A DNA stretch of 64,000 bases from Mycolicibacterium holsaticum DSM 44478 = JCM 12374 (GCF_019645835.1 NZ_CP080998.1:2790001-2854000), one strand, 5' to 3'. Numbered from the stretch's first letter, positions 1 through 11,767 are shown. The notes: generated by a model not told the origin, from the sequence alone. Numbers and translations: made by a program.

Positions 1-2039
<2,039 letters not shown>

Positions 2040-2070
2040 CCGGTTCCTCCCAAGACATAGTTCAAAAGCC

Positions 2071-2093
2071 ATGCTATGTGCCGCCACCGACAA
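2071..2093 (-). promoter_or_regulatory. RecA-independent DNA-damage promoter of uvrA (PafBC type)
   Basis: Read on the minus strand, TTGTCGGTG (2093-2085), exactly eight bases, then TAGCAT (2076-2071). This matches without mismatch the known mycobacterial RecA-independent damage promoter TTGTCRGTG-N8-TAnnnT, which is activated by PafBC. The distance to the GTG start at 2039 allows a short leader with the GGAGG ribosome site. Motif seen directly; regulator assigned from established knowledge. Confidence 0.85.
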
Positions 2094-2134
2094 CTCTTCG
2101 GGCAAGCCGCTGCACCGCCGGTTACCGTGAGGGC

Positions 2135-2809
2135 ATGACCGCCGTCGACGACAACTACACCGGCCACGTCGAGCCGGGCACCGCAGCACGCCGCACCCTG
2201 CCGGGCGCCACGATCGTCAAGGCCTCGGTGGGCTCGATGGACAACAACGCCTACCTGATCACCTGTTCCCGCACTGGGGAAACGCTGCTCATCGACGCCG
2301 CCAACGATGCGCCGATCCTGCTCGAGTTGATCGAGAAATACGCGCCGAAGCTGTCCCTGATCGTGACCAGCCACCAGCACTTCGACCATTGGCAGGCGCT
2401 CGAGGAAGTGGCCAAGGTCACTGGCGTCCCGACCGCCGCGCACCAACTCGACGCCGATCCGCTGCCCGTGCCGCCCGACCGGATCCTCGACCACGGCGAC
2501 ACGATCGAGATCGGCGACCTGTCCTTCGACGTCATCCACCTGCAGGGCCACACCCCGGGTTCGGTGGCGCTCGCGCTGGTCGGCGCCGACCCCGAGGCCA
2601 CCCACCTGTTCACCGGCGACTGCCTGTTCCCCGGGGGTGTGGGCAAGACCTGGCAGGAGGGTGACTTCGAGAAGTTGCTCGACGACGTGAGCACCCGGGT
2701 GTTCGACGTCTACGCCGATTCCACGGTCGTCTATCCCGGCCACGGCGACGACACCACGCTCGGCACCGAGCGGCCGAACCTGGGTGAGTGGCGCGAACGC
2801 GGCTGGTGA
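2135..2809 (+). CDS. Metallo-beta-lactamase-fold hydrolase (Rv1637c-like)
   Basis: A 224-residue protein of the metallo-beta-lactamase fold, cytoplasmic, with no signal peptide. The zinc motif is seen as TSHQHFDHW (HxHxDH), with downstream ligands in [16 protein letters not shown] and PGHGDDT, the pattern of glyoxalase II-like hydrolases. The substrate cannot be named from sequence. I chose ATG at 2135 rather than the in-frame start at 2078 because TACCGT (2123-2128) sits exactly 6 nt before it, the geometry of a leaderless mycobacterial transcript, and because the extra N-terminus is low-complexity and lies over the uvrA promoter. It diverges from uvrA, as Rv1637c does from Rv1638. Confidence 0.9.
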   Translation: MTAVDDNYTGHVEPGTAARRTLPGATIVKASVGSMDNNAYLITCSRTGETLLIDAANDAPILLELIEKYAPKLSLIVTSHQHFDHWQALEEVAKVTGVPTAAHQLDADPLPVPPDRILDHGDTIEIGDLSFDVIHLQGHTPGSVALALVGADPEATHLFTGDCLFPGGVGKTWQEGDFEKLLDDVSTRVFDVYADSTVVYPGHGDDTTLGTERPNLGEWRERGW

Positions 2810-2815
2810 CCTGCG

Positions 2816-2830
2816 GTCACATCCTGTGAC
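2816..2830. repeat. Perfect 6-3-6 inverted repeat after the metallo-hydrolase
   Basis: GTCACA-TCC-TGTGAC lies 6 nt after the stop at 2809. There is no T-run behind it, so it is a weak terminator candidate. It is the inverse of a Crp half-site order (TGTGA..TCACA), so I do not call it a Crp site. Confidence 0.4.
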
Positions 2831-2852
2831 CCGGGACCATGTCAGGACGGCA

Positions 2853-2885
2853 TTGGCCTAGGCTGATGCGACACGACCTAGCCAA
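2853..2885 (+). promoter_or_regulatory. Probable fda promoter with overlapping inverted repeat
   Basis: TAGGCT at 2859-2864 is a good -10 box, giving a start near 2871 and a leader of about 50 nt. The arms TTGGCCTAGG (2853-2862) and CCTAGCCAA (2877-2885) form an inverted repeat with one bulged base that spans the -10 and the start region, as a repressor site would. The regulator is unknown. Confidence 0.4.
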
Positions 2886-2923
2886 ATTCGCGATGGCGAT
2901 TTCGGAGTTGCGAGGAGATACGG

Positions 2924-3808
2924 ATGAACACCGAGCAGTTGGAAAAGGCGCGCAGCGGCGCTGGATTCATCGCAGCACTTGACCAGAGCGGCGGCAGCAC
3001 CCCCAAGGCGCTGAAGCTGTACGGCATTTCGGAGGATTCCTACTCCGGCGAAGACGAGATGTTCGACCTGGTGCATCAGATGCGCGCCCGCATCATCACC
3101 AGCCCGGCCTTCGACGGCGACCGGATCATGGGCGCGATCCTGTTCGAGAAGACCATGGACCGCGACGTCGAGGGCCGCCCGACCGCGGACTACCTGTGGA
3201 ACGTCAAGAACATCGTGCCGTTCCTCAAGATCGACAAGGGCCTGGCCGAGGAGAAGGACGGCGCGCAGGTGATGAAGCCGATGCCCGGTCTCGACGAGCT
3301 GCTGGACCGCGCCGTGGCGAAGGGCATCTTCGGCACCAAGGAGCGTTCGGTCATCAAGCTGCCCGGCGCGGGCCTGGACGCCGTGGTGGCCCAGCAGTTC
3401 GAGGTCGGTCAGCAGGTGCTCGCCAAAGGCCTGGTCCCCATCATCGAGCCCGAGGTCGACATCAACAGCCCGAAGAAGGCCGAGGCTGAGGAGCAGCTCA
3501 ACGCCGCCCTGCTCGAGGGCGTCAACCAGCTCGGCGACGATCAGAAGGTCATGCTCAAGCTGACGCTGCCCGACACGGACAACCTGTACCAGCAGCTCGT
3601 CGACCATCCCAAGGTGCTGCGAGTGGTGGCGCTCTCCGGCGGCTACAGCCGCGAGGTGGCCAACGAGAAGCTGTCCCGCAACAACGGCGTCATCGCGAGC
3701 TTCTCGCGCGCGCTGACCGAAGGCCTCAGCGCCCAGCAGAGCGATCAGGAGTTCAACGCCACCCTCGATCAGGCGATCGCGAGCATCGCCAAGGCATCCA
3801 GCACCTGA
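2924..3808 (+). CDS. fda: Class I fructose-bisphosphate aldolase
   Basis: A 294-residue cytoplasmic enzyme that cleaves fructose 1,6-bisphosphate to dihydroxyacetone phosphate and glyceraldehyde 3-phosphate through a Schiff base. It reads collinearly with bacterial class I aldolases from [20 protein letters not shown] through the Lys-containing VMLKLTLPD, where the Schiff-base lysine is expected, to [19 protein letters not shown] at 2912-2917 precedes the ATG. This is the metal-independent aldolase; the class II enzyme usual in mycobacterial glycolysis is not in the window. The stop codon overlaps a CTG that may start the next gene, so the two are probably translated together. Confidence 0.95.
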   Translation: MNTEQLEKARSGAGFIAALDQSGGSTPKALKLYGISEDSYSGEDEMFDLVHQMRARIITSPAFDGDRIMGAILFEKTMDRDVEGRPTADYLWNVKNIVPFLKIDKGLAEEKDGAQVMKPMPGLDELLDRAVAKGIFGTKERSVIKLPGAGLDAVVAQQFEVGQQVLAKGLVPIIEPEVDINSPKKAEAEEQLNAALLEGVNQLGDDQKVMLKLTLPDTDNLYQQLVDHPKVLRVVALSGGYSREVANEKLSRNNGVIASFSRALTEGLSAQQSDQEFNATLDQAIASIAKASST

Positions 3809-5340
3809 GTTCGGTTCGGGGCCACGTCGCGGCGCTGCCTGCCGGCGCGCTGCTCGGCCTCGCCTTTCCAGCGCCGTCGTGGTGGTGGCTGGCGTGGGTC
3901 GGTGTGGTCCCGCTGCTGCTGGTGGTGCGCGCAGCGCCGACCGCCGGTCAGGGCGCCCTGCGCGCCTGGGCGGGCATGGCCGCTTTCGTGCTGACCTCCC
4001 AGTACTGGCTGTGGCCCAGCGCCGGCCCGCTGCTGGTGCTGCTCGCCGCCGGGCTGGGCGCGCTGTGGCTGCCCTGGGGGTGGGCCGCGCACCGATTGCT
4101 CAGCGGACGGGTCGACGTCCGCGGGGTGTTGGCCGCCGTCGTCGTGCTGCCCTGCGCGTGGGTGATCGCCGAGGCCGCGCGGTCGTGGGACCGCCTCGGC
4201 GGGCCGTGGGCGCTGCTGGGCGCGTCGCAGTGGAATTCACCCGCGACGTTGGCACCGGCGTCGGTGGGCGGGGTATGGCTGGTCAGCTTCCTGCTGGTCG
4301 CCGCCAACACCGCGATCGTCGGGACCGTGCTGCTGCGCTCGATCCGGGTGGCCGCGCTGTTCGCAGCGGCGGTGGCCGTCGGCCCGCTGTGGTGCTGGCT
4401 CGGCCCGGCAGCCGCCGACCAACCGGCCGTGCGTGTCGCGCTCGTACAGCCCGGCGACATCACCGACGCGACCGCCCGCCAGCGCGCCAGCGAGGCACTG
4501 ACCGAGGGCCTCGCCGGCCAGCACGTTGACCTGGTCGTCTGGGGTGAGAGCAGCGTCGGCGTGGACCTCGACGGCCGTCCCGACGTCAGTGCCCGGCTCG
4601 CCGAACTATCCGGCCGGGTCGGCGCCGACCTGCTGGTCAACGTCGACGCGCGCACCGCAGCGGGCGGGATCTACAAATCCGCGGTGCTGATCGGGCCCGG
4701 CGGTGTCCGCGGTACGTACGCGAAGACGCGGCTGGTGCCGTTCGGCGAATACGTGCCGTTTCGGTCACTTTTCGGCTGGGCCACCCGGCACACCCAGGCC
4801 GCGGCCGAAGACCGGCGTCGCGGCGACGGTCCGGTGGTGCTGCACACCGACAGGCTTGCGGTCGGACCGCTGATCAGCTTCGAAGCGCTGTTCTCCGACC
4901 TACCGCGTCAGGTGGTGGATCTCGGCGCGGACCTGCTGGCATACCAGAGCGCGACGTCGACGTACCAGGGCAGCCGGGCCCAGCCGCAGCTGGCGAGCGT
5001 GGTCGCCGTACACGCGGTGGAAACTGGTCATCCGGCGGTGCACGCCGCGACGTCCGGGGTCAGCTCGGCCTTCGATGCCGACGGACACCGACTCGGCTGG
5101 CTTCCTGCCGATGAGCGCGGCGTCGCTGTGGTCGATGTTCCGCTGGGTTCGCGGACCACCGGCTACCAACGCTTCGGCGACTGGCTGATCGTGGTGGCGT
5201 TGCTGACCTTTACGGGGTGGTGTGCACGATCAGCACGTCGGTCTTGGACCGGCGGGCCACGTTGGCGGGCACCGAACCGAGCAGCCGCCCGGCGATGGTG
5301 GACAGCCCGACGTTGCCGACCACCAACAGGTCGGCCTTGA
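3805..5340 (+). CDS. Apolipoprotein N-acyltransferase-like protein with Cys-to-Ser active site
   Basis: A membrane protein of the Lnt family: several N-terminal helices (rich in [23 protein letters not shown] sequence), a nitrilase-like extracytoplasmic domain and a last helix ([13 protein letters not shown]). Lnt adds the third acyl chain to lipoproteins using a Glu-Lys-Cys triad. Here Glu (VVWGESS) and Lys ([12 protein letters not shown]) are present but the Cys position reads ISFEALF instead of the usual C-[YW]-E. Coding similarity runs upstream of the first standard start (GTG 3904) with no ATG, GTG or TTG available; CTG at 3805 overlaps the fda stop as CTGA, like the GTGA couplings elsewhere here, and would give 511 residues. 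The 3' end overlaps usp by 131 bp. From memory, a second mycobacterial Lnt homologue with the same Ser has been described (Rv2262c/BCG_2279c type). Acyltransferase activity is doubtful. Confidence 0.8.
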   Translation: MSSVRGHVAALPAGALLGLAFPAPSWWWLAWVGVVPLLLVVRAAPTAGQGALRAWAGMAAFVLTSQYWLWPSAGPLLVLLAAGLGALWLPWGWAAHRLLSGRVDVRGVLAAVVVLPCAWVIAEAARSWDRLGGPWALLGASQWNSPATLAPASVGGVWLVSFLLVAANTAIVGTVLLRSIRVAALFAAAVAVGPLWCWLGPAAADQPAVRVALVQPGDITDATARQRASEALTEGLAGQHVDLVVWGESSVGVDLDGRPDVSARLAELSGRVGADLLVNVDARTAAGGIYKSAVLIGPGGVRGTYAKTRLVPFGEYVPFRSLFGWATRHTQAAAEDRRRGDGPVVLHTDRLAVGPLISFEALFSDLPRQVVDLGADLLAYQSATSTYQGSRAQPQLASVVAVHAVETGHPAVHAATSGVSSAFDADGHRLGWLPADERGVAVVDVPLGSRTTGYQRFGDWLIVVALLTFTGWCARSARRSWTGGPRWRAPNRAAARRWWTARRCRPPTGRP

Positions 5341-5653
5341 CCTCTTCGGCCAATTCGACAAGCGCGTCGACCGGAGCGCCGACGATTGCCTTCTCCTCGA
5401 CGTTCTTCGCCCCGGCCTGCTGCGCACGTTCCCGCGCCTCGCGGAGGATGGCGTAGATGGGGGCGTTACCCGACATCTTGTAGCCCTCGTCCTTGAGCAC
5501 GTCAGCGGCGCGTTGGTCTTCCTCCTGGGGGAAATACGCCGTCGCGACGATCAATTTGGCGTTCTCTCCAGCGATATGGCCGGCCTTCTCCACCGCGCGC
5601 AGCGATGAATCGGATCCGTCCGTGCCAACCACGACGGTCTGATATGCGCTCAT
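5210..5653 (-). CDS. Universal stress protein, ATP-binding type (Rv1636-like)
   Basis: A 147-residue single-domain Usp. The ATP-binding signature G-x2-G-x9-G-[ST] is seen as [15 protein letters not shown], and the N-terminus YQTVVVGTDGSDSSLRA is typical. The mycobacterial orthologue (Rv1636) binds cAMP as well as ATP, by established knowledge; a class III cyclase lies 27 kb away in this window. ATG at 5653 is preceded by GGGAGGA; the longer in-frame start at 5716 adds only non-conserved sequence. The last 131 bp are antisense to the end of the Lnt-like gene. No DosR box was found upstream. Confidence 0.93.
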   Translation of the reverse strand: MSAYQTVVVGTDGSDSSLRAVEKAGHIAGENAKLIVATAYFPQEEDQRAADVLKDEGYKMSGNAPIYAILREARERAQQAGAKNVEEKAIVGAPVDALVELAEEVKADLLVVGNVGLSTIAGRLLGSVPANVARRSKTDVLIVHTTP

Positions 5654-6020
5654 CCATATCCTCCCAATGTCAATTTCAACGCCACCCGAGACAGTAACCC
5701 TTGCGGACCCGAACATGGGTGCGAATCACTACACATGAATACCATTAGCCTGCCATTTTGGTGCGCTTTTACCGACAAGATCACCTCGCGCCGGCCCACG
5801 TGATCTGCCCTACACCCGGGCAAAATCCGTGTCGGAGAACGTTTGTCAGGGCGGGACGAAACACCGGTAGGCAAAAACCGGGCCGGCCGGATTTCGGTCC
5901 GGGCCCACAATCGTCGGAAGTGCAAATTCCCAATTCGGTGGCCGCTGCCCGGTATTCGAATTTCCGATGCGCATACCGCCGATGCGGTTCTGGCGCCTGA
6001 AGGCGGGTAACCCGGTGACC
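5654..6020. other. Divergent intergenic region between usp and udgX
   Basis: 367 bp without a convincing gene, more AT-rich near usp. It must hold both promoters. I see a 5-6-5 inverted repeat CCGGA-TTTCGG-TCCGG at 5887-5902 and a near match to a damage-promoter -35 (TTGTCAGGG, about 5844-5852), but no TAnnnT box at the required spacing. No DosR-type palindrome is present. Confidence 0.5.
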
Positions 6021-6674
6021 ATGGCAGCGCGAACCGCCGCAGATTTCGTTCCCGACACCGGCGACCTGGATGAGTTGGCCGCCGCCGTGCAGGGCTGCAA
6101 GGGCTGCGATCTGTACCTGGATGCGACCCAGGCGGTGTTCGGCGCGGGTTCGGGTTCCGCGCAGATGGTTCTGGTCGGTGAGCAGCCCGGTGACCAGGAG
6201 GACAAGACGGGCGCACCGTTCGTCGGCCCGGCGAGCCGGCTGCTCGACAAAGCGCTGGAGGCGGCCGGGATCGACCGCGACCGGCTCTACGTCACCAATG
6301 CGGTGAAGCACTTCAAGTTCACGCTGCCCGAACGCGGCAAGCGCCGTATCCACAAGACGCCGAGCCGCACCGAGGTGGTGGCGTGCCGGCCGTGGTTGAT
6401 CCAGGAACTGACGGCCCTGCACCCCGATGTGGTGGTGCTGATGGGCGCCACGGCCGCTCAGTCGTTGCTGGGCACTGCGTTTCGCCTCACCGCACACCGC
6501 GGTGAGGCGCTGCGCCTGCCCGGCGACGACGGGAGCGTCCAGCTGCGCTTCGATCCGCGGGTGGCGGTCACCGTCCACCCGTCATCGGTGCTGCGCGGTC
6601 CGCCGTCCGAACGCGACAAGGCGTTCGACGCCCTGGTCCGCGACCTGCGGTTCGCCGCCGGACTTCTGCCGTAG
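6021..6674 (+). CDS. udgX: UdgX-type uracil-DNA glycosylase
   Basis: A 217-residue uracil-DNA glycosylase with an iron-sulfur cluster. Motif A is GEQPGDQED, motif B is HPSS, and Cys residues for a [4Fe-4S] cluster are visible in GCKGC near residue 26 and in VVACRPWL. The diagnostic insertion is KRRIHKTPSRTE: the His in this R-loop of M. smegmatis UdgX attacks C1' of the deoxyribose and leaves the enzyme covalently bound to the abasic DNA. ATG at 6021 matches the known UdgX N-terminus (A-x-DFVP-x-T); the in-frame ATG at 5967 would add an arginine-rich stretch. It is isolated between the divergent usp and a convergent exported-protein gene. Confidence 0.92.
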   Translation: MAARTAADFVPDTGDLDELAAAVQGCKGCDLYLDATQAVFGAGSGSAQMVLVGEQPGDQEDKTGAPFVGPASRLLDKALEAAGIDRDRLYVTNAVKHFKFTLPERGKRRIHKTPSRTEVVACRPWLIQELTALHPDVVVLMGATAAQSLLGTAFRLTAHRGEALRLPGDDGSVQLRFDPRVAVTVHPSSVLRGPPSERDKAFDALVRDLRFAAGLLP

Positions 6675-6679
6675 TCCGG

Positions 6680-6949
6680 CTAGCACACAGCCGGTGGCAC
6701 CCAGACTGAGACGGCCGGCGGAACCCACGCGCACGGGTTGTCGTGCGGCCCGCGCCAGCCCGCGCCGCGCCATTCGTGGTGCCGGTGGTCCCAGTGGTCA
6801 TCCCAATGTGGCCGGTCCAGCTTCCATGTCACACCTGGCGTATTGGGCACCGCGTGATCGGCGCTGGCCACACCCGCACCAACACCGAGGGCCGTGAAGC
6901 CCAGCGCGCCGACCATCGCTGCTGCGGCCCCGAACTTCTTCACGTTCAC
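6680..6949 (-). CDS. Small exported His/Trp-rich protein of unknown function
   Basis: An 89-residue protein with a Sec signal peptide (MNVKK, hydrophobic core, cleavage expected after GVASA before DH). The mature part is about 57 residues, rich in His, Trp and Asp (WDDHWDHRHHEW), and ends in two similar VPPAV repeats, each near a Cys. The His/Asp cluster could bind metal, but that is inference. The start is GTG with AGGGA upstream, and TAAAAT at 6998-7003 on the minus strand is a possible -10. I recognise the type (small secreted mycobacterial proteins) but no function. It converges on udgX with a 5-bp gap. Confidence 0.75.
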   Translation of the reverse strand: MNVKKFGAAAAMVGALGFTALGVGAGVASADHAVPNTPGVTWKLDRPHWDDHWDHRHHEWRGAGWRGPHDNPCAWVPPAVSVWVPPAVC

Positions 6950-7067
6950 GATAAATCCCTTACTGTTCCGTCAAATTCAGCGATCCGACCCGCCACGATT
7001 TTAGCGTTTTCAACCACGCCGACGCGATGCCCATTCCCCCGACGTGTCGGCAGAATCCGTCGACGAA

Positions 7068-7085
7068 CCGTTGTGTTACCAACGG
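7068..7085. repeat. Perfect 6-6-6 inverted repeat
   Basis: CCGTTG-TGTTAC-CAACGG lies in the 238-bp gap between the MFS gene stop and the small exported gene, both on the minus strand. It could be a hairpin ending the MFS transcript, although only TTCG follows it, or an operator for the exported protein. Nothing else stands out in this gap. Confidence 0.4.
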
Positions 7086-7187
7086 AATGTGTGCTGAACG
7101 GCACTGTGTCCCTGCCCAATTCATATCCATGAGTTTGCGATCCGCGCTCCCGGCGAAATGACATTCCGGGCAGTCGAATTGGTGATG

Positions 7188-8615
7188 TCACGACCCGGAA
7201 CGCAATTTCGCGGCGTACGCCGGATACGGTCGTCCGCTTCGCACGGACGCGAGGACGCCGATCGCCGCCAGCGCGGCGAACGCGGCGAACAGCCAGCGCG
7301 CCGGCGTCGCGCCGCCGGTTTCGGTGACGTTCACCACCACCCCGGCCAACCCGGCGCCGAACGCCCCGCTGATCAGCTGAACGGTGTTGATCGCGGCGGC
7401 CGCCGCTGGTCCCTCTGCGGGATCGTCCACGCGGCTCATCGCCCACGCCGACAGATGCGGCCAGGCCAGGCCGACCCCTGCCCCGGTGACGAACAAGGCG
7501 AACGCCCACACCGCGACGCGGGCAGCCGACGCGTCGTCGGACACCGTCGCGGCCGTCACGGCCAGCCCGATGGCCATCACCAGCGGCGCGAGCGCCACCG
7601 TGCGCCTGATCGTGCGATCGGTGCGCAGCGACGCGCTGCCGATCTCGCTTGCGGTCCATCCGATGGCCAGGCCGGCGCCGAGGAAGCCGGCGGCCACCGG
7701 GGTCAGGTGTGCCAGCCGCTGCCCGAACAGCGGCACGTACATATCCGCCATCGTCGCGGCCATCAGCAGCCCCAACGTCAGGTAGATCCACTTCAGCGGG
7801 CCCGCGCGAAACGCGCTCGGCGGCAGCACCGCGGCGGGCCGCCGCCGGTCGACGTACAGGAACGCCGCCACCAGAGCGCCGCTGAGCACCAGCAGCCCGA
7901 CGGTGGCCCGGGCGTCACGCGGCAGACCGGCAACGCTCACCGCCAGCGCGGCAAGCCCGAGCAGCATCAGCGACCACACCGGAACGGGCGTCGTCGCGGC
8001 CTCGACGGCCGCGTCGTTACGCGCGGGCAACGCGACGGGAACCAGCACGGCCATCGCGACCGTGAGGACGGCCAGCACGCCGAAAGCCCAGCGCCACGAG
8101 CCGAACTGCGCGAACAGCCCGCCGGCGGCGGGACCGAGCAGGGTACCGACTCCCCACATCGCCGACACCAGCGCCGACGCCTTGGTCCACAGCATGCTCG
8201 GCAGCGCGGTGCTGATGACGGCGTAGCCCAGACCGGCCAGCAGGCCGCCGGCCAGACCCTGCACTGTGCGCCCCACCAGCAGCGTCTCCATCGTGGGCGC
8301 GGCAGCGCATGCCACGCTGCCCGCGCCGAACACCGTGAGCGCGAAGAGATACGACCGCCGCGGGCCGAACCGCATCAACGCCGAGTACACGGTGGTGGCG
8401 GCGACCACCGACGCCACCAGATACACCGTCGTCGCCCAGGCGTACAACCGGTACCCGCCGATGTCAGCGACGGCGCTGGGCATCAGGCTGATGGTGAGGA
8501 ACTCGTTGGTCGCATACAGCGCCACGCCGCCCGCGAGCACGGTGGAGGCGCCGAGATTTTTCGGGCCCAACAGCTCACGCCAGCTACCCGCGGTTATCGG
8601 CGCTCGGTCGGTCAC
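7188..8615 (-). CDS. MFS multidrug exporter (Rv1634-like)
   Basis: A 475-residue major facilitator with roughly 14 predicted membrane helices, the layout of the drug:H+ antiporter DHA2 group. The loop 2-3 region reads LMRFGPRRSYL and the helix 5 antiporter motif C is GVGTLLGPAAGG. Drug export is expected; the M. tuberculosis orthologue has been linked with fluoroquinolone resistance, as I remember it. A longer in-frame TTG start at 8636 is rejected because it lies inside the operator; GTG 8615 is 6 nt after the -10 TACCGT, so the mRNA would be leaderless. The upstream dyad (8622-8652) predicts control by a MerR-family sensor, none of which is encoded in the window. Confidence 0.9.
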   Translation of the reverse strand: MTDRAPITAGSWRELLGPKNLGASTVLAGGVALYATNEFLTISLMPSAVADIGGYRLYAWATTVYLVASVVAATTVYSALMRFGPRRSYLFALTVFGAGSVACAAAPTMETLLVGRTVQGLAGGLLAGLGYAVISTALPSMLWTKASALVSAMWGVGTLLGPAAGGLFAQFGSWRWAFGVLAVLTVAMAVLVPVALPARNDAAVEAATTPVPVWSLMLLGLAALAVSVAGLPRDARATVGLLVLSGALVAAFLYVDRRRPAAVLPPSAFRAGPLKWIYLTLGLLMAATMADMYVPLFGQRLAHLTPVAAGFLGAGLAIGWTASEIGSASLRTDRTIRRTVALAPLVMAIGLAVTAATVSDDASAARVAVWAFALFVTGAGVGLAWPHLSAWAMSRVDDPAEGPAAAAAINTVQLISGAFGAGLAGVVVNVTETGGATPARWLFAAFAALAAIGVLASVRSGRPYPAYAAKLRSGS

Positions 8616-8621
8616 GTGGTC

Positions 8622-8652
8622 ACGGTACGAGCTCAACCGAAGTTGAGGTCAA
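8622..8652 (-). promoter_or_regulatory. MerR/SoxR-type promoter-operator of the MFS gene
   Basis: On the minus strand: -35 TTGACC (8652-8647), a 19-bp spacer, -10 TACCGT (8627-8622), six bases, then GTG 8615. The dyad CTCAAC-TTCG-GTTGAG (8647-8632) fills the spacer. A 19-bp spacer with a CTCAA-N6-TTGAG dyad is the hallmark of MerR-family activators, and this dyad has the same half-sites and spacing as the SoxR box. Which MerR protein binds is unknown. Confidence 0.75.
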
Positions 8653-8677
8653 CTGCGCGTCCCGCGGGGGCGAGCGG

Positions 8678-9466
8678 TCAACCCGCCGGGGTGATCAACC
8701 CGTACTGGCCGTCGTAGCGGTGATAGAGCACCCCGGCGCGACCCTCGGCGGCGTCGATGAAGAACAGAAACGGTAACGCCAACAGGCCCAGACGCTCGGT
8801 GGCCTGCTCGAGGGTGATGCAGGGCGGCGGCGCGGCGCTGATGGTCACCGGCAGCTCGAACGGCGCCAGCTGGTCCTTGGCCGCCGCCGCGACCTGTGCC
8901 AGCCGGTATCCGGTGGGCCCGTCGCGATAGATGACGCTGGCCATCCCGGTGCCCTTCTCGGTGAACAGGTGAAAGTCGTAGTCGAGCAGCTCCAACTCCA
9001 TGGCGGCGTCGTCGACGGAGCAGGCCGCGAGCGTGTAGGACTTGCGCCGCACGATCTGGCGCTCCCCCGCTGGTATCGAGACACGGCCGGGCCGATCGCC
9101 AGGCTCGTCCCCGGCGAGATCGACGGGTCGGCCGGTGCGCCGGGCCTCCCAGTGTTCGGCGGCCCGCCGCAGCCGGCGCCGCAGGCGGTCGTCGAGGCGG
9201 TCGATCGCCTCGCGTGCGTTGTCACCCTGCGCCTCGGCCCTGATCAGGCGACCGTCCACGTCGAGGTTGGCTTGGGCGACGACCGGACGCTCCTGCGCCG
9301 GATCCCCGTGCCGGGTCAGTTTGACGTGTGCGTGCCTGATCGGCCGGTGCGCGAACCGGCCCAGGCCCGAGATCTTCGCCTCGGCGTAGTCGGCGGCCCC
9401 GGGCAGTTGACCGCGTGTCGTCACATTGACGTCGAAATTCGGCTGTATATCCGGCTTTTCGCTCAT
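8678..9466 (-). CDS. Ribosome hibernation factor-like protein, long form with two C-terminal domains
   Basis: A 262-residue protein. The N-terminal ~105 residues look like the S30AE/HPF domain (VNVTTRGQLPG..., then HAHVKLTRH and an Arg-rich helix), which binds the 30S decoding centre. Two copies of the C-terminal dimerisation-type domain follow: one around VRRKSYTLAACSVDDAAMEL to DGPTGYRLAQ, the second from CITLEQATERLGLLALPFLFF to YDGQYGLITP. A usual long HPF has one such domain, whereas the hypoxia factor RafH of M. smegmatis has two, so this is RafH-like. No DosR box is visible upstream, unlike rafH. It stands alone between the MFS gene and uvrB. Confidence 0.8.
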   Translation of the reverse strand: MSEKPDIQPNFDVNVTTRGQLPGAADYAEAKISGLGRFAHRPIRHAHVKLTRHGDPAQERPVVAQANLDVDGRLIRAEAQGDNAREAIDRLDDRLRRRLRRAAEHWEARRTGRPVDLAGDEPGDRPGRVSIPAGERQIVRRKSYTLAACSVDDAAMELELLDYDFHLFTEKGTGMASVIYRDGPTGYRLAQVAAAAKDQLAPFELPVTISAAPPPCITLEQATERLGLLALPFLFFIDAAEGRAGVLYHRYDGQYGLITPAG

Positions 9467-9534
9467 GACTACGTTGTACCTGTGCGCGCGGCTGCATACG
9501 AGAGGCGAAGGTCATCAGTTGATCGGCCGTAGCG

Positions 9535-11694
<2,160 letters not shown>

Positions 11695-11701
11695 ATTCAC
11701 C

Positions 11702-11724
11702 AGGGTAGAACCCGCCACCGACAG
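11702..11724 (-). promoter_or_regulatory. RecA-independent DNA-damage promoter of uvrB (PafBC type)
   Basis: Minus strand: CTGTCGGTG (11724-11716), exactly eight bases, TACCCT (11707-11702). This is one mismatch from TTGTCRGTG-N8-TAnnnT. The -10 sits 7 nt before the uvrB ATG, so the induced transcript would be leaderless. Together with the exact site at uvrA it suggests shared PafBC control of UvrA and UvrB. Confidence 0.75.
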
Positions 11725-11755
11725 TTTCTGTTCCACCGCCGTCGCGGCACCGCAG

Positions 11756-11761
11756 TAGGCT
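11756..11761 (+). promoter_or_regulatory. -10 box of the DUF402 gene
   Basis: TAGGCT, followed by six bases and then ATC at 11768. The same TAGGCT-gacc arrangement precedes the GTG of the Rv1628c-like gene at 22302. It places the transcript start at, or one base from, the ATC. Confidence 0.55.
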
Positions 11762-11767
11762 GACCGC

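Noticed and set aside
5844..5870. TTGTCAGGG resembling the damage-promoter -35 upstream of udgX
   Set aside because: The position eight bases later reads AACACC, not TAnnnT, so no promoter is formed.
5654..6020. Possible DosR boxes upstream of usp
   Set aside because: A GGGAC half-site occurs at about 5855, but no matching GTCCC half at the right spacing.
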